A DNA stretch of 42,270 bases from Spirochaetia bacterium UBA2205 (GTDB lineage: Bacteria > Spirochaetota > UBA4802 > UB4802): contig DCUV01000039.1 of NCBI GenBank assembly GCA_002328585.1, positions 4,919 through 47,188 on the forward strand. The letters run 5' to 3'. The notes below the pieces were generated by a model. It was given only the letters and a program-made list of their open reading frames with translations, did no database searches and was not told where the DNA came from. Below are positions 33,208 to 41,045 of this stretch, piece after piece (the stretch's first letter is position 1; every line of letters begins with the position of its first letter). The translations under genes and the position numbers were made by a program.

Positions 33208-34158
33208 TCAATACACTGGCTTATAATCAAAACGGTGTATTGCTGTGATATACCGTATGGTATGTGTTTTATAGCGCATTACAATAGAATGAGTTTTTGC
33301 TCCACCTGCCATAAATCTGACACCGGGTAACAGTTCACCATCTGAGATTCCCGTTGCCGAGAACATAATATTTTCGCCTTTAGCCAGATCTGAGAGGGTA
33401 TAAATTTTATCCAGGTTAGTAATCCCCATGTTGCGCACCAATTCTTTATCCTTTTCGTCACGGTAAATAAAACGCGCCTGCATATCGCCGTCCAGACATT
33501 TAAGCGCTGCTGCCGATAAAATACCTTCACGAGCACCGCCAACCCCCATGAGCATATCAATGGGACTATCATCAAGTGCAGTAGCAACAGCACCGGAAAT
33601 ATCGCCATCCTTAATTAATTTTATACGAGCACCCAATGCCCGTATACGGTTAACCAATTCTTCGTGACGTGCTCTGTCAAGGATACAGACTGTTATATCG
33701 TCGATATATTTTCCCTTGGCGCGTGCAACTCGTTTAATGTTAACTTCAGGTGATTGACTGATATCAATAACGCCTCGGGTATCTTTGCCTACAGCTATCT
33801 TTTCCATATATATGGGCGGGGCATTGAGCATTGAGCCATATTCAGCAAGTGCAATAACGGAGATGGTGTTATAACCACCTTGAGCTAAGGTTGCATGCCC
33901 ATCTATTGGGGTAAGAGCGATGTCAACTTCGGGATGCTGAGCATTACCAAGTATTTTGCCAGTACAAAGTGATGAATCAGGATTATCAATGCCGCAAATA
34001 ATGTGGCCCTTAAATGAAACCGTTGAAAAAACCTTTGACATTGCTTCCACAGCATTTTTGCCAGCCAGATCTTCATTGCCACGTCCATAATAACGAGCTG
34101 CCCAGAGTGCTGCAGCTTCGGTAACCCTTACAACCTCAAGTGCTAAATTGCGATCCAT
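33208..34158 (-). CDS. GlpX-family (class II FBPase-like) protein with altered active site
   Basis: This protein has 316 residues and is clearly homologous to class II fructose-1,6-bisphosphatase over its full length (RVTEAAALWAARYYGRG, YMEKIAVG, DRARHEELV, MGVGGAREG, FSATGI). Aligned from memory to E. coli GlpX, the metal ligands differ. Asp33 is Gly33, Glu57 is Ile57, Asp85 is Thr83 and Glu88 is Asp86; Lys29 is Glu29. The last ligand (Glu213, in GGAPEG) is retained in GGAREG. The usual GEGExDEAPML reads GIDNPDSSL and DPLEGT reads TPIDGHA. I therefore expect weak or no FBPase activity, or a different substrate. AAGGT precedes the ATG. Confidence 0.8.
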   Translation of the reverse strand: MDRNLALEVVRVTEAAALWAARYYGRGNEDLAGKNAVEAMSKVFSTVSFKGHIICGIDNPDSSLCTGKILGNAQHPEVDIALTPIDGHATLAQGGYNTISVIALAEYGSMLNAPPIYMEKIAVGKDTRGVIDISQSPEVNIKRVARAKGKYIDDITVCILDRARHEELVNRIRALGARIKLIKDGDISGAVATALDDSPIDMLMGVGGAREGILSAAALKCLDGDMQARFIYRDEKDKELVRNMGITNLDKIYTLSDLAKGENIMFSATGISDGELLPGVRFMAGGAKTHSIVMRYKTHTIRYITAIHRFDYKPVY

Positions 34159-34545
34159 ACAATTACCTTAACAATTCTAATTTTTCCTTCTGAGTATGGC
34201 TACCCAATGGATTGCCTTTGCAGGGAGTAGAAAATCCCTCCAGCTTCCAAATAAAACAGTTTAACACATACTATTGTTATAAAAATTGTCAAATTAATAT
34301 TTTTTAAAAATGACAGATAACTATCAATAAAGTGGACGTATCAGTATTATTTTTTTCAACAATGGAAAAACCGATTTTGCAGCATGCCTATAAGGGATAA
34401 TGAATGTCGTAATGTGGGAAATCACATGGCAGAAAAAATAGCGAAGTAGTAGTACAGTTTACTTTGCAAATGTATGCATGCAGTAACAGGCTTACAAAGC
34501 AGGGTATGGGTTTATTGATAAGTACGTGTCAGGTAAAACAAATTT
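34159..34545. other. Intergenic region with no recognised feature
   Basis: These 387 bases lie between two minus-strand genes. I see no coding sequence, no strong hairpin and no dispersed repeat. The left part must carry the promoter of the GlpX-like gene. Confidence 0.4.
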
Positions 34546-35703
34546 TTAAAATAGCGTTAATAGTGAAGCTATGGCTGTCTGCTTTTGCTGTATGTATGTT
34601 CTGGTGTATGGGGAGGTATGTAAATATTTTTTGTTCACAACATCACGGTATAGCTCTTGCAATGTGGCAAGGTATCGCCCCGCCTTTGGATTAATGGTAA
34701 CAACAGTTGCATAGGGGATAATAAATAATCGGTTGTAGATAGTTGATGCAACATAAAAACCATTAGGCGAAATAATTGCCTCGTCGCTTTCCACTGTTGT
34801 TGTAAACAGCTTCCCGTTGATACTATCGTACATCATAATAAATGCATTTTTAAGAAAGATTGCATGATTATGGCTAACCTGTAAACAGGGATTAAGCGAT
34901 TGCTGCAGGAGCGTTTCATGTTTTTGCGTTTTTACTGAATAGCGGTTGACTGTATAATTTCCGGGATATCCTCCTGTATAATAAATGGCAAAACTATCGC
35001 TGAAGATCTCCATTGGGGTAACAGCATTTCCAATCTTATTCCATAGCTTTTGTTTTATATAGACAGAGTAATTGCCTGATGAACCGCTTACAAACAGTTG
35101 ATTGCTGTTAAAAATGATAGTACAGATTTCATCCCACTGCGGTGCATCGCTGCTGCAAAGGAAAGCTTTTTCCAGAGAGCTATCGCACCGGTATGCGACA
35201 ATGCAGTTGTTCTTTTTGTAATAAAAATTGTTGCCGTCATCTGAAAATGAAAAGTCGGTGCCTGCTGACGAGGTTTGAAAAGGTTTAACATTGCCGTTAG
35301 TACTATCAATGATGAAAAGTGCTGGGTGTGGTATTTTTTGATTGGTAAAGTATTTAACGGCTATATAGCGACCGTTGGTTGATGTTCGAGCAGATATGAC
35401 CGTTCCTTTGAATGTATACAGTGGATTTTTTTTACGTGTTGCTATAGAGCATACAACAATGGTATTGTTTATACCTGACTCCTTAATATAAACAATTTCT
35501 TTACCGCTGCGCCATGCACTGTAAACAATATCAGAATCAATAAATTGAGCACCCATCTGGGCATAGTTGTTGAATCGGGCAAAAAAAAGCTTTTGATATT
35601 CAGATGAATTTTTATCCATATATACAGCATCAAGGGAAATGCCCTTTGCAAAAGCTGTAGTCGTTAAACAAAGTATGGCAATGGCGCTGTAGATATAATG
35701 CAT
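34546..35703 (-). CDS. Secreted beta-propeller-like protein
   Basis: This protein has 385 residues. The signal peptide MHYIYSAIAILCLTTTAFA is cleaved after residue 19. The body has several repeats of the TolB/PD40/WD40-like type, for example STNGRYIAVKYFT, SDDGNNFYYKKNN and SPNGFYVASTIYN, each with a (S/D)xxG then aromatic pattern spaced about 45-90 residues apart. This suggests a six- or seven-bladed propeller in the periplasm. No catalytic motif is seen. It begins 3 bases after the LysM lipoprotein gene's stop (TAA-TCA-ATG), so the two are one operon and probably cooperate at the cell wall. Confidence 0.75.
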   Translation of the reverse strand: MHYIYSAIAILCLTTTAFAKGISLDAVYMDKNSSEYQKLFFARFNNYAQMGAQFIDSDIVYSAWRSGKEIVYIKESGINNTIVVCSIATRKKNPLYTFKGTVISARTSTNGRYIAVKYFTNQKIPHPALFIIDSTNGNVKPFQTSSAGTDFSFSDDGNNFYYKKNNCIVAYRCDSSLEKAFLCSSDAPQWDEICTIIFNSNQLFVSGSSGNYSVYIKQKLWNKIGNAVTPMEIFSDSFAIYYTGGYPGNYTVNRYSVKTQKHETLLQQSLNPCLQVSHNHAIFLKNAFIMMYDSINGKLFTTTVESDEAIISPNGFYVASTIYNRLFIIPYATVVTINPKAGRYLATLQELYRDVVNKKYLHTSPYTRTYIQQKQTAIASLLTLF

Positions 35704-35706
35704 TGA

Positions 35707-36975
35707 TTATTCTTTTACATCCTGAGGTTTTTTATCATCCATTGTTTTAGATTGTGATTCCTCTATCAGTTGTTTTTCCTTTTCCATGGATGGTATAACA
35801 AACCGCTGACCGGGGAATATCAAATCAGGATCTTTTATCTGGTCTTTATTTGCTATATAAATGAGCGGCCATAACCGTGCATTGTTATATACTTTCATAG
35901 CAATCCGCCATAAACAATCGCGTGCTTTTGGATTGTACTGCACAATGTAGTCTTTTTGTGGTTGCGTAACTTCTTTAGTAGTAGTAGTTGCTTCTTGTTT
36001 GGTTTCTTCACCTTCCTCCTGTATTGCAATGGCTTCTTCTTTCTTTTCCATAGCAATGAGCATTGTATTAAGAATATTTGTTGCTTGCTGTGAGGTGTCG
36101 TACGATTCAGGATATTGCTCTGCTTTTAATTTATCTTCGCTTGTTTTAATGAGCCCTTCTGCCTGAGTAAGCTGTTCAGAAAAGTCCTGTGCTGTTTCGC
36201 GCAGACTTACCTCTTTATATAAGCTTTTTGCTGCTTCTAATGATTCAAGTGCATTTCCTTTATCAATAGCAACTTTAGCGGCAAGCAGTGATTCTTTTGC
36301 CTGTTGCATTGCAGCAATGGATGCAGTGATATTTTGTTCATCTAATTTTGTGTTAGCTTCACCTATTTTTGCTGATGCATCCTGTAACTGTTGTTTGGCA
36401 AATTCGTCCCCGCGGTTATTTGATAGCTCATCTCTTTCTTTTTCAAGAGCAACAAGCTGTTCCTTAAGCTGAGGTATCATGGCAATGGATTTAACCTTTG
36501 CATCATTTGCGCTGGTTATTGCTTCACGGGATTTTTGTATGGACTGGCGATAGTTTGTTTTATTATGCAAATCGGATGATTCCGTTGCAAGCGCCACAGC
36601 CTGAGCATATTCGGTTGGTGCAAATTCCCTGGCATTGAGCATCTCTATTTCGTTGATGCTGTTTTTTGCCTGGGTTACCATATCGCTGGAATATAAGGGC
36701 AATGATTTTTCTATTGCCTTCTGTGACTGTTCATATGATTCTACTGATTTTTTCTGAGCATCCTTTGTTTTGTCATCTTTCAGCAGTATATGGGTATCGT
36801 ACAGATACTGCTTTGCTTTTTCCAATTCATCGGGTGCATATTCTGGTGCTTTTACCTCTTCGGCTTCGGTGATGCCATAGCGCGCTTTTGACATATCGCG
36901 GATAGGTAAATCTGATGCACATCCCATAGCAAACGCAATGGATAGTACAATTATATAATACATAATGTGTTTCAT
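35707..36975 (-). CDS. LysM lipoprotein with helical repeats
   Basis: This protein has 422 residues. The lipoprotein signal ends at the cysteine of AFAMGCASD (residue 19). Residues 40-320 contain about four degenerate helical repeats of roughly 70 residues, marked by YAPDELEKAKQYL, FAPTEYAQAVAL, DEFAKQQLQDA and DFSEQLTQAEGL (DUF4398-like). An acidic linker (about 315-340) precedes a C-terminal LysM domain (about 343-395, RDCLWRIAMKVYNNARLWP and FPGQRFVIP). The protein should link the outer membrane to peptidoglycan. This architecture is familiar in spirochaetes. A charged tail follows the LysM. It is first in a two-gene operon. Confidence 0.88.
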   Translation of the reverse strand: MKHIMYYIIVLSIAFAMGCASDLPIRDMSKARYGITEAEEVKAPEYAPDELEKAKQYLYDTHILLKDDKTKDAQKKSVESYEQSQKAIEKSLPLYSSDMVTQAKNSINEIEMLNAREFAPTEYAQAVALATESSDLHNKTNYRQSIQKSREAITSANDAKVKSIAMIPQLKEQLVALEKERDELSNNRGDEFAKQQLQDASAKIGEANTKLDEQNITASIAAMQQAKESLLAAKVAIDKGNALESLEAAKSLYKEVSLRETAQDFSEQLTQAEGLIKTSEDKLKAEQYPESYDTSQQATNILNTMLIAMEKKEEAIAIQEEGEETKQEATTTTKEVTQPQKDYIVQYNPKARDCLWRIAMKVYNNARLWPLIYIANKDQIKDPDLIFPGQRFVIPSMEKEKQLIEESQSKTMDDKKPQDVKE

Positions 36976-37227
36976 GGCGACTATCTCCCTTAACTTTTTT
37001 TACAAGTACTATGATTATAGTATATAGGCAAAAATTTCAAGATATATTTTTTAAAAAAAGCATATGGGCGATAGTTGGTGAAGAGATTTTTTGTTGATAA
37101 ATAAAAACTGAAAAGTCAGTATAAATATTTTTTATTGTATCGTATTGTAAAACTTCCTATGGGACATACATACGGTGTTTTAAGAAAGCTGTATTATTTG
37201 TATGGGTAGTATGTGATGGAGTGATAT

Positions 37228-37441
37228 GTGAAAGTTTGGACTATACCAATGATATTCACCATCATGGTAATATGTACCCCCCCTTTTTGCTATAACGGTA
37301 GGTGAGCACATACCCGACATCGTTCCCGTAACCGTGTGGTATATTGAAGATACAAGTAATGCATTGGAATTGGATGCTGTTATCAATGCAACAAACCGGA
37401 GAAAACAACACGATGAAATTGTTTATTCTTTTTTTAAGTAA
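37228..37441 (+). pseudogene. Secreted small-protein gene broken at a C7 tract (possible phase-variable gene)
   Basis: GGAG at 37218 is 6 bases before GTG 37228, which opens VKVWTIPMIFTIMVICTPPF, a signal-peptide-like sequence, and stops at a TGA at 37303. The run of seven C at 37277-37283 lies inside it. With six C the frame would continue as TPLFAITVGEHIPDIVPVTV and on to SNALELDAVINATNRRKQHD, ending EIVYSFFK at a TAA at 37439-37441. That gives 70 residues with a normal signal peptidase site after LFA. The break lies exactly at the homopolymer, so slipped-strand switching or a sequencing indel are both possible. Confidence 0.6.
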
Positions 37442-37470
37442 AAAAAATAATATTTTTTTCATAAATAGTG

Positions 37471-37498
37471 TTGACATACCTTGAACAAGCAGTACTAT
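37471..37498 (+). promoter_or_regulatory. Promoter of the HNH gene
   Basis: A perfect TTGACA (37471-37476) is followed after 16 bases by TACTAT (37493-37498). The HNH gene starts about 60 bases after the expected start of transcription. Poly-A/T tracts just upstream would add curvature. Confidence 0.55.
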
Positions 37499-37566
37499 AA
37501 CGCAAATTTTAATTGATAAGGTAATTATTACCTGTTTCGCAAACCTTTGCGTACAGGTGGTACACA

Positions 37567-38133
37567 ATGATTGAATCTGAGGTATTGGTACTTAATGCAG
37601 GATTTATTCCTATCCGAATAACAACAGTAAAAGAGGCAATATGCCTGTTGCTCTCCGATAAGGCTGTGCCTGTTGTTGAAGAAAATACTTTTGTCCGTTC
37701 CCCATCAATTGCCATCAAGGTGCCATCGGTTATTGCAATCCTGAATTATCATCAGCTGCCCCGTCGTAAGGTGGTATTTTCAAAATTAAATGTTATATAC
37801 CGCGATGATATGCAGTGCCAGTACTGTGGCAGGCGCTTCCAGATGAAACAGCTCACCGTTGATCATGTTATCCCACGGAGCCGCTGGGAGATAGTTACCG
37901 GCAAATCATTTAAAGAAGGATTTTCAAGCTGGTACAACTTAGTATGTGCCTGTAAATGGTGCAACAACCAGAAGGGCAGCAGGCTGATGCACGAGATTGG
38001 ATGGAGCCTGCTCAGAGAACCGTTTGAACCTGAATACATCCCCTATATTGTTGTAACTGCTGAAAAGGCAAAGAAGAAGGGGTGGCTTCCCTTCTGCGGA
38101 TTCAATGTTAAGATTGTTGAGATTATCCCCTGA
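37567..38133 (+). CDS. HNH endonuclease-family protein
   Basis: This protein has 188 residues. The HNH fold spans about 85-150: RDDMQCQYCGRRF supplies the first CxxC, LTVDHVIPRSR contains the catalytic-type histidine, and NLVCACKWCNNQKGSR supplies the second CxxC and the asparagine/histidine part. Zinc is expected at the four cysteines. The N-terminal 80 residues (VLVLNAGFIPIRI..., DKAVPVVEE) match a widespread chromosomal HNH subfamily that is not linked to phage or restriction. The biological role of that subfamily is poorly known. A strong promoter lies upstream. It is convergent with aconitase, with a 60-base gap holding an exact GCGATAGTTACC at 38180. Confidence 0.88.
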   Translation: MIESEVLVLNAGFIPIRITTVKEAICLLLSDKAVPVVEENTFVRSPSIAIKVPSVIAILNYHQLPRRKVVFSKLNVIYRDDMQCQYCGRRFQMKQLTVDHVIPRSRWEIVTGKSFKEGFSSWYNLVCACKWCNNQKGSRLMHEIGWSLLREPFEPEYIPYIVVTAEKAKKKGWLPFCGFNVKIVEIIP

Positions 38134-38193
38134 TATTCTACCGCTGTGCCTGCCTTTGCATGCAATGATTTACCGGTAACTATCGCCACACAT

Positions 38194-40125
38194 TTATTTG
38201 CCTTTTGTGTAATTAAGCAAACCGCCTGCTATGATAATGGCGCGCTGACGCTGTGAAGCAAGCAGCTTACAGGTAACAGCCCTGCCATTGATTGTCACAA
38301 CTATGGTATCGTTTTGCACCTGTTTTACCTGATTGATACAATCGTCCATGACAACCTCATTGCCCAGCTGTATGCTGTCATAATCAGATTCGTGAACAAA
38401 GACAAGAGGCAGTATGCCAAAGTTAATAAGGTTTGCAGAATGGATACGCTCAAATGATTGTGCAATGACCATCCTGACTCCCAGATATGCCGGACAAATA
38501 GCGGCATGTTCACGGCTTGAACCCTGTCCGTAGCTGTGCCCTGCAACAATAATAGTAGCAAGCCCCTTATCCTTGTTTTGCAGCGCTCGGTGTGCAAATG
38601 TGCTGTCAACATGTTCAAATACATACTTTGCATATTCGGGGATATTGGAGCGATACTTTAAGCGCTGACCTGCCGGCATGATGTGGTCGGTGGTAATTTT
38701 ATCGCCAAGTTTTATGCCAACAACCCCTTTGATGGTATCAGGAAGCGGCGTGGTTTTTGGCGGCTGCCCAATATTGGGTCCGCGGAATATTGGCTCATTG
38801 CTTTGAAAGGGCGGTATAATCATTGCATCGTCAATAACAAATGATGCAGGCAGTGTAACCTGTGGATAACGTTCGGCAGGCTGGTCAAGCGGATTTTGCA
38901 GTGTGCCGCTCAATGCTGACAGCGCTGCTGTTTCCGGACTTACCAGATACACCATGGCATCCTTTGTCCCTGAGCGCCCTTCAAAATTGCGGTTATTGGT
39001 ACGCAGCGACACCCCGCCGGAGTTAGGAGCACCACCGTTGCCAATGCAAAAACCGCAGGCACTTTCCATAATGCGTACACCGCTTGCAATGATATCAGCT
39101 AAATAGCCTTCTGTGGCAAGCATCTGCAGCACCTGCTTTGAACCAGGCGCTAATATGCAGCTTACATTGGGATGTACCTTTTTGCCTTTCAATATGGTTG
39201 CAACGGTCACTAAATCTTTATATGATGAGTTGGTGCAGCTTCCAATAGCTACCTGATCAACCTTCATGCCTTTTATACTATCAACAGGTACAACATTGTC
39301 GGGAGAGTGAGGGCATGCAATCATTGGTTCAACGGTTGATAAATCAAGCTCAATAACCTTATGGTATGTAGCATCGCTGTCGGGAAGCAGTTCAACATAA
39401 TCATCAGCGCGCCCCTGTGCCTGTAAAAATTGCAGGGTAATTTTATCAGCGGGAAAAAGTGAGGTGGTAACGCCTAATTCGGCACCCATGTTGGTAATGG
39501 TTGCTCGCTCAGGTACCGATAGCGTTGCAACGCCAGGGCCGGTATATTCTATAACATAGCCTACATTTCCTCTGGTGGTAAGCATTTTTAAAATGGCAAG
39601 GATAATGTCTTTAGCGCTTACCCATGCTCGCAGTCTTCCGGTTAAATATACATTGATAACCTGTGGACAGGTTAAATAAAAAAGTCCGCCACCCATGGCA
39701 ACTGCCACATCAAGCCCGCCTGCACCAATAGCAAGCATTCCCATACCGCCAGCAGTAGGTGTATGGCTATCCGAGCCAAGCAGTGTTTTACCCGGTATTG
39801 CAAAACGCTCCAGGTGCACCTGATGACATATTCCATTGCCAGCCTTAGAATAGTAGATGCCATAGCGTGCGTTCATTGTTTGTAAATATTTATGGTCGTC
39901 GGCGTTTTCAAAACCAACCTGCAATGTGTTGTGATCAACATACGAAACGGAAAGCTGGGTTTTTACACGGTCAATCCCCATTGCTTCAAACTGAAGATAT
40001 GCCATGGTGCCGGTAGCATCCTGCGTTAGCGTCTGGTCAATGGTTATGCCAATTTCATCGCCGGCGTTCAGATTGCCTTCTTTTATATGTGCGCGTAATA
40101 TTTTATAGCAAACCGAGTAACCCAT
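38194..40125 (-). CDS. Aconitate hydratase (aconitase)
   Basis: This 4Fe-4S enzyme interconverts citrate and isocitrate. It has 643 residues, shorter than E. coli AcnA (about 890) and close to the compact bacterial/mitochondrial-like aconitases. The cluster cysteines are in GSCTNSSY (about 296) and in SACGFCIGNGG (about 353-363), with both the CxxC and downstream Gly motifs intact. SDSHTPTAGGMGMLAIGAGG is the substrate/cluster region. The swivel domain (about 480-643) has GQGSSREHAA. It is related to LeuC/LeuD-type isomerases, and a homoaconitase role cannot be excluded. It lies 23 bases after the SpsG-like gene on the same strand. Confidence 0.9.
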   Translation of the reverse strand: MGYSVCYKILRAHIKEGNLNAGDEIGITIDQTLTQDATGTMAYLQFEAMGIDRVKTQLSVSYVDHNTLQVGFENADDHKYLQTMNARYGIYYSKAGNGICHQVHLERFAIPGKTLLGSDSHTPTAGGMGMLAIGAGGLDVAVAMGGGLFYLTCPQVINVYLTGRLRAWVSAKDIILAILKMLTTRGNVGYVIEYTGPGVATLSVPERATITNMGAELGVTTSLFPADKITLQFLQAQGRADDYVELLPDSDATYHKVIELDLSTVEPMIACPHSPDNVVPVDSIKGMKVDQVAIGSCTNSSYKDLVTVATILKGKKVHPNVSCILAPGSKQVLQMLATEGYLADIIASGVRIMESACGFCIGNGGAPNSGGVSLRTNNRNFEGRSGTKDAMVYLVSPETAALSALSGTLQNPLDQPAERYPQVTLPASFVIDDAMIIPPFQSNEPIFRGPNIGQPPKTTPLPDTIKGVVGIKLGDKITTDHIMPAGQRLKYRSNIPEYAKYVFEHVDSTFAHRALQNKDKGLATIIVAGHSYGQGSSREHAAICPAYLGVRMVIAQSFERIHSANLINFGILPLVFVHESDYDSIQLGNEVVMDDCINQVKQVQNDTIVVTINGRAVTCKLLASQRQRAIIIAGGLLNYTKGK

Positions 40126-40148
40126 GGTAAAACCTCTTATATAGGGAA

Positions 40149-41045
40149 TTAAGTATTCAGTATCAAAGTTAGCGCATCAGCAAAGTTTTTCAGGTTTGTG
40201 GCGATAGTTACCCTGCAACAATCAATATCTGCACAGGGAGGTGCAGCGGAAACAAAATCCTTGCAACGTGCAACAGTATCATGGATGGCAGCTTCATCAT
40301 ATAAAAGTGAATGCAGTTTACCACCGGGATAGGCAAGCGTATGCGATAGTTGCTGATGATAGGTGGTTGGATTTAACAGTATACAGTTGCAGTTACACAA
40401 CATAGCCTCGTAAACGGTTATACCAAAGTGTGTTATCACAACCTTACTGCGGGCAATGGAGTGGGCACCATGCTGCAATGAAGTGTAGCCAGTATTGCTT
40501 ATGACCTCATTACCATTAGAGCACACGTATCTGAACGTATTGCCCATTGCAGTAATAAGGTGCTGGCTATCAAAGGTTGAGGCATACAGAAAGCAGTCAA
40601 TATCTTTATCAACGGTTGACGGAAGTTCCTGCAATGATTCATAAAAGTTGTAGCCGTATAAAAACAAATCGTTGCCGGCTGCAAAGCTATTGCTGGTTGT
40701 AGCGTATATATTGGGTAGCAGGTCAATTGCCCTGAATGCAAGCGGGCGCCCCTTTCCGCAGTCATCAATGACAATAACAGGAGCTATCGCCTGCAATTGT
40801 TGTATTTCTTCTTCTGTTGAATCGCGCATGTCACGTATTATGCAGGCGGTTTGTTTGGGGATACTGGCAGCCATCATGGATTGCAACAAGGGTGGCACCG
40901 TATATGATTTGCTTGTATGCACAAGTGTTACGCTCAATTGACGCTTGATTGTTAAAAACCATGCCAGCAAGAGCATCCGCTGAAGATGTCCCTGCCCAAT
41001 ATGGGCGCCTGAATCGGTTACAATTGTTATGTGCATACTATTCAT
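40149..41045 (-). CDS. SpsG/PseG-like glycosyltransferase-fold protein
   Basis: This protein has 298 residues. The N-terminal IGQGHLQRMLLLAWFL is the GxGHxxR motif of PseG (UDP-sugar hydrolase of pseudaminic acid synthesis), SpsG and related GT-B proteins. IDDCGKGRPL and ITHFGITVYEAMLCNCNCILLNP (about 206-228) are the matching nucleotide-sugar site of the C-terminal half. The function is likely processing of an activated sugar for surface polysaccharide or protein glycosylation. The start is either ATG 41045 or ATG 41036. It overlaps the cytidylyltransferase-like gene by 8 bases, the common SpsF-SpsG order. Confidence 0.78.
   Translation of the reverse strand: MNSMHITIVTDSGAHIGQGHLQRMLLLAWFLTIKRQLSVTLVHTSKSYTVPPLLQSMMAASIPKQTACIIRDMRDSTEEEIQQLQAIAPVIVIDDCGKGRPLAFRAIDLLPNIYATTSNSFAAGNDLFLYGYNFYESLQELPSTVDKDIDCFLYASTFDSQHLITAMGNTFRYVCSNGNEVISNTGYTSLQHGAHSIARSKVVITHFGITVYEAMLCNCNCILLNPTTYHQQLSHTLAYPGGKLHSLLYDEAAIHDTVARCKDFVSAAPPCADIDCCRVTIATNLKNFADALTLILNT

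Noticed and set aside
35707..36975. Calling the LysM lipoprotein a muralytic enzyme
   Set aside because: Only anchor, helical repeats and LysM are present; no peptidase, glycosidase or amidase motif is visible.
37180..37718. Minus-strand frames opposite the small secreted-protein gene and the HNH gene
   Set aside because: They overlap a better-supported plus-strand frame with ribosome site and signal peptide, and have no recognisable products.
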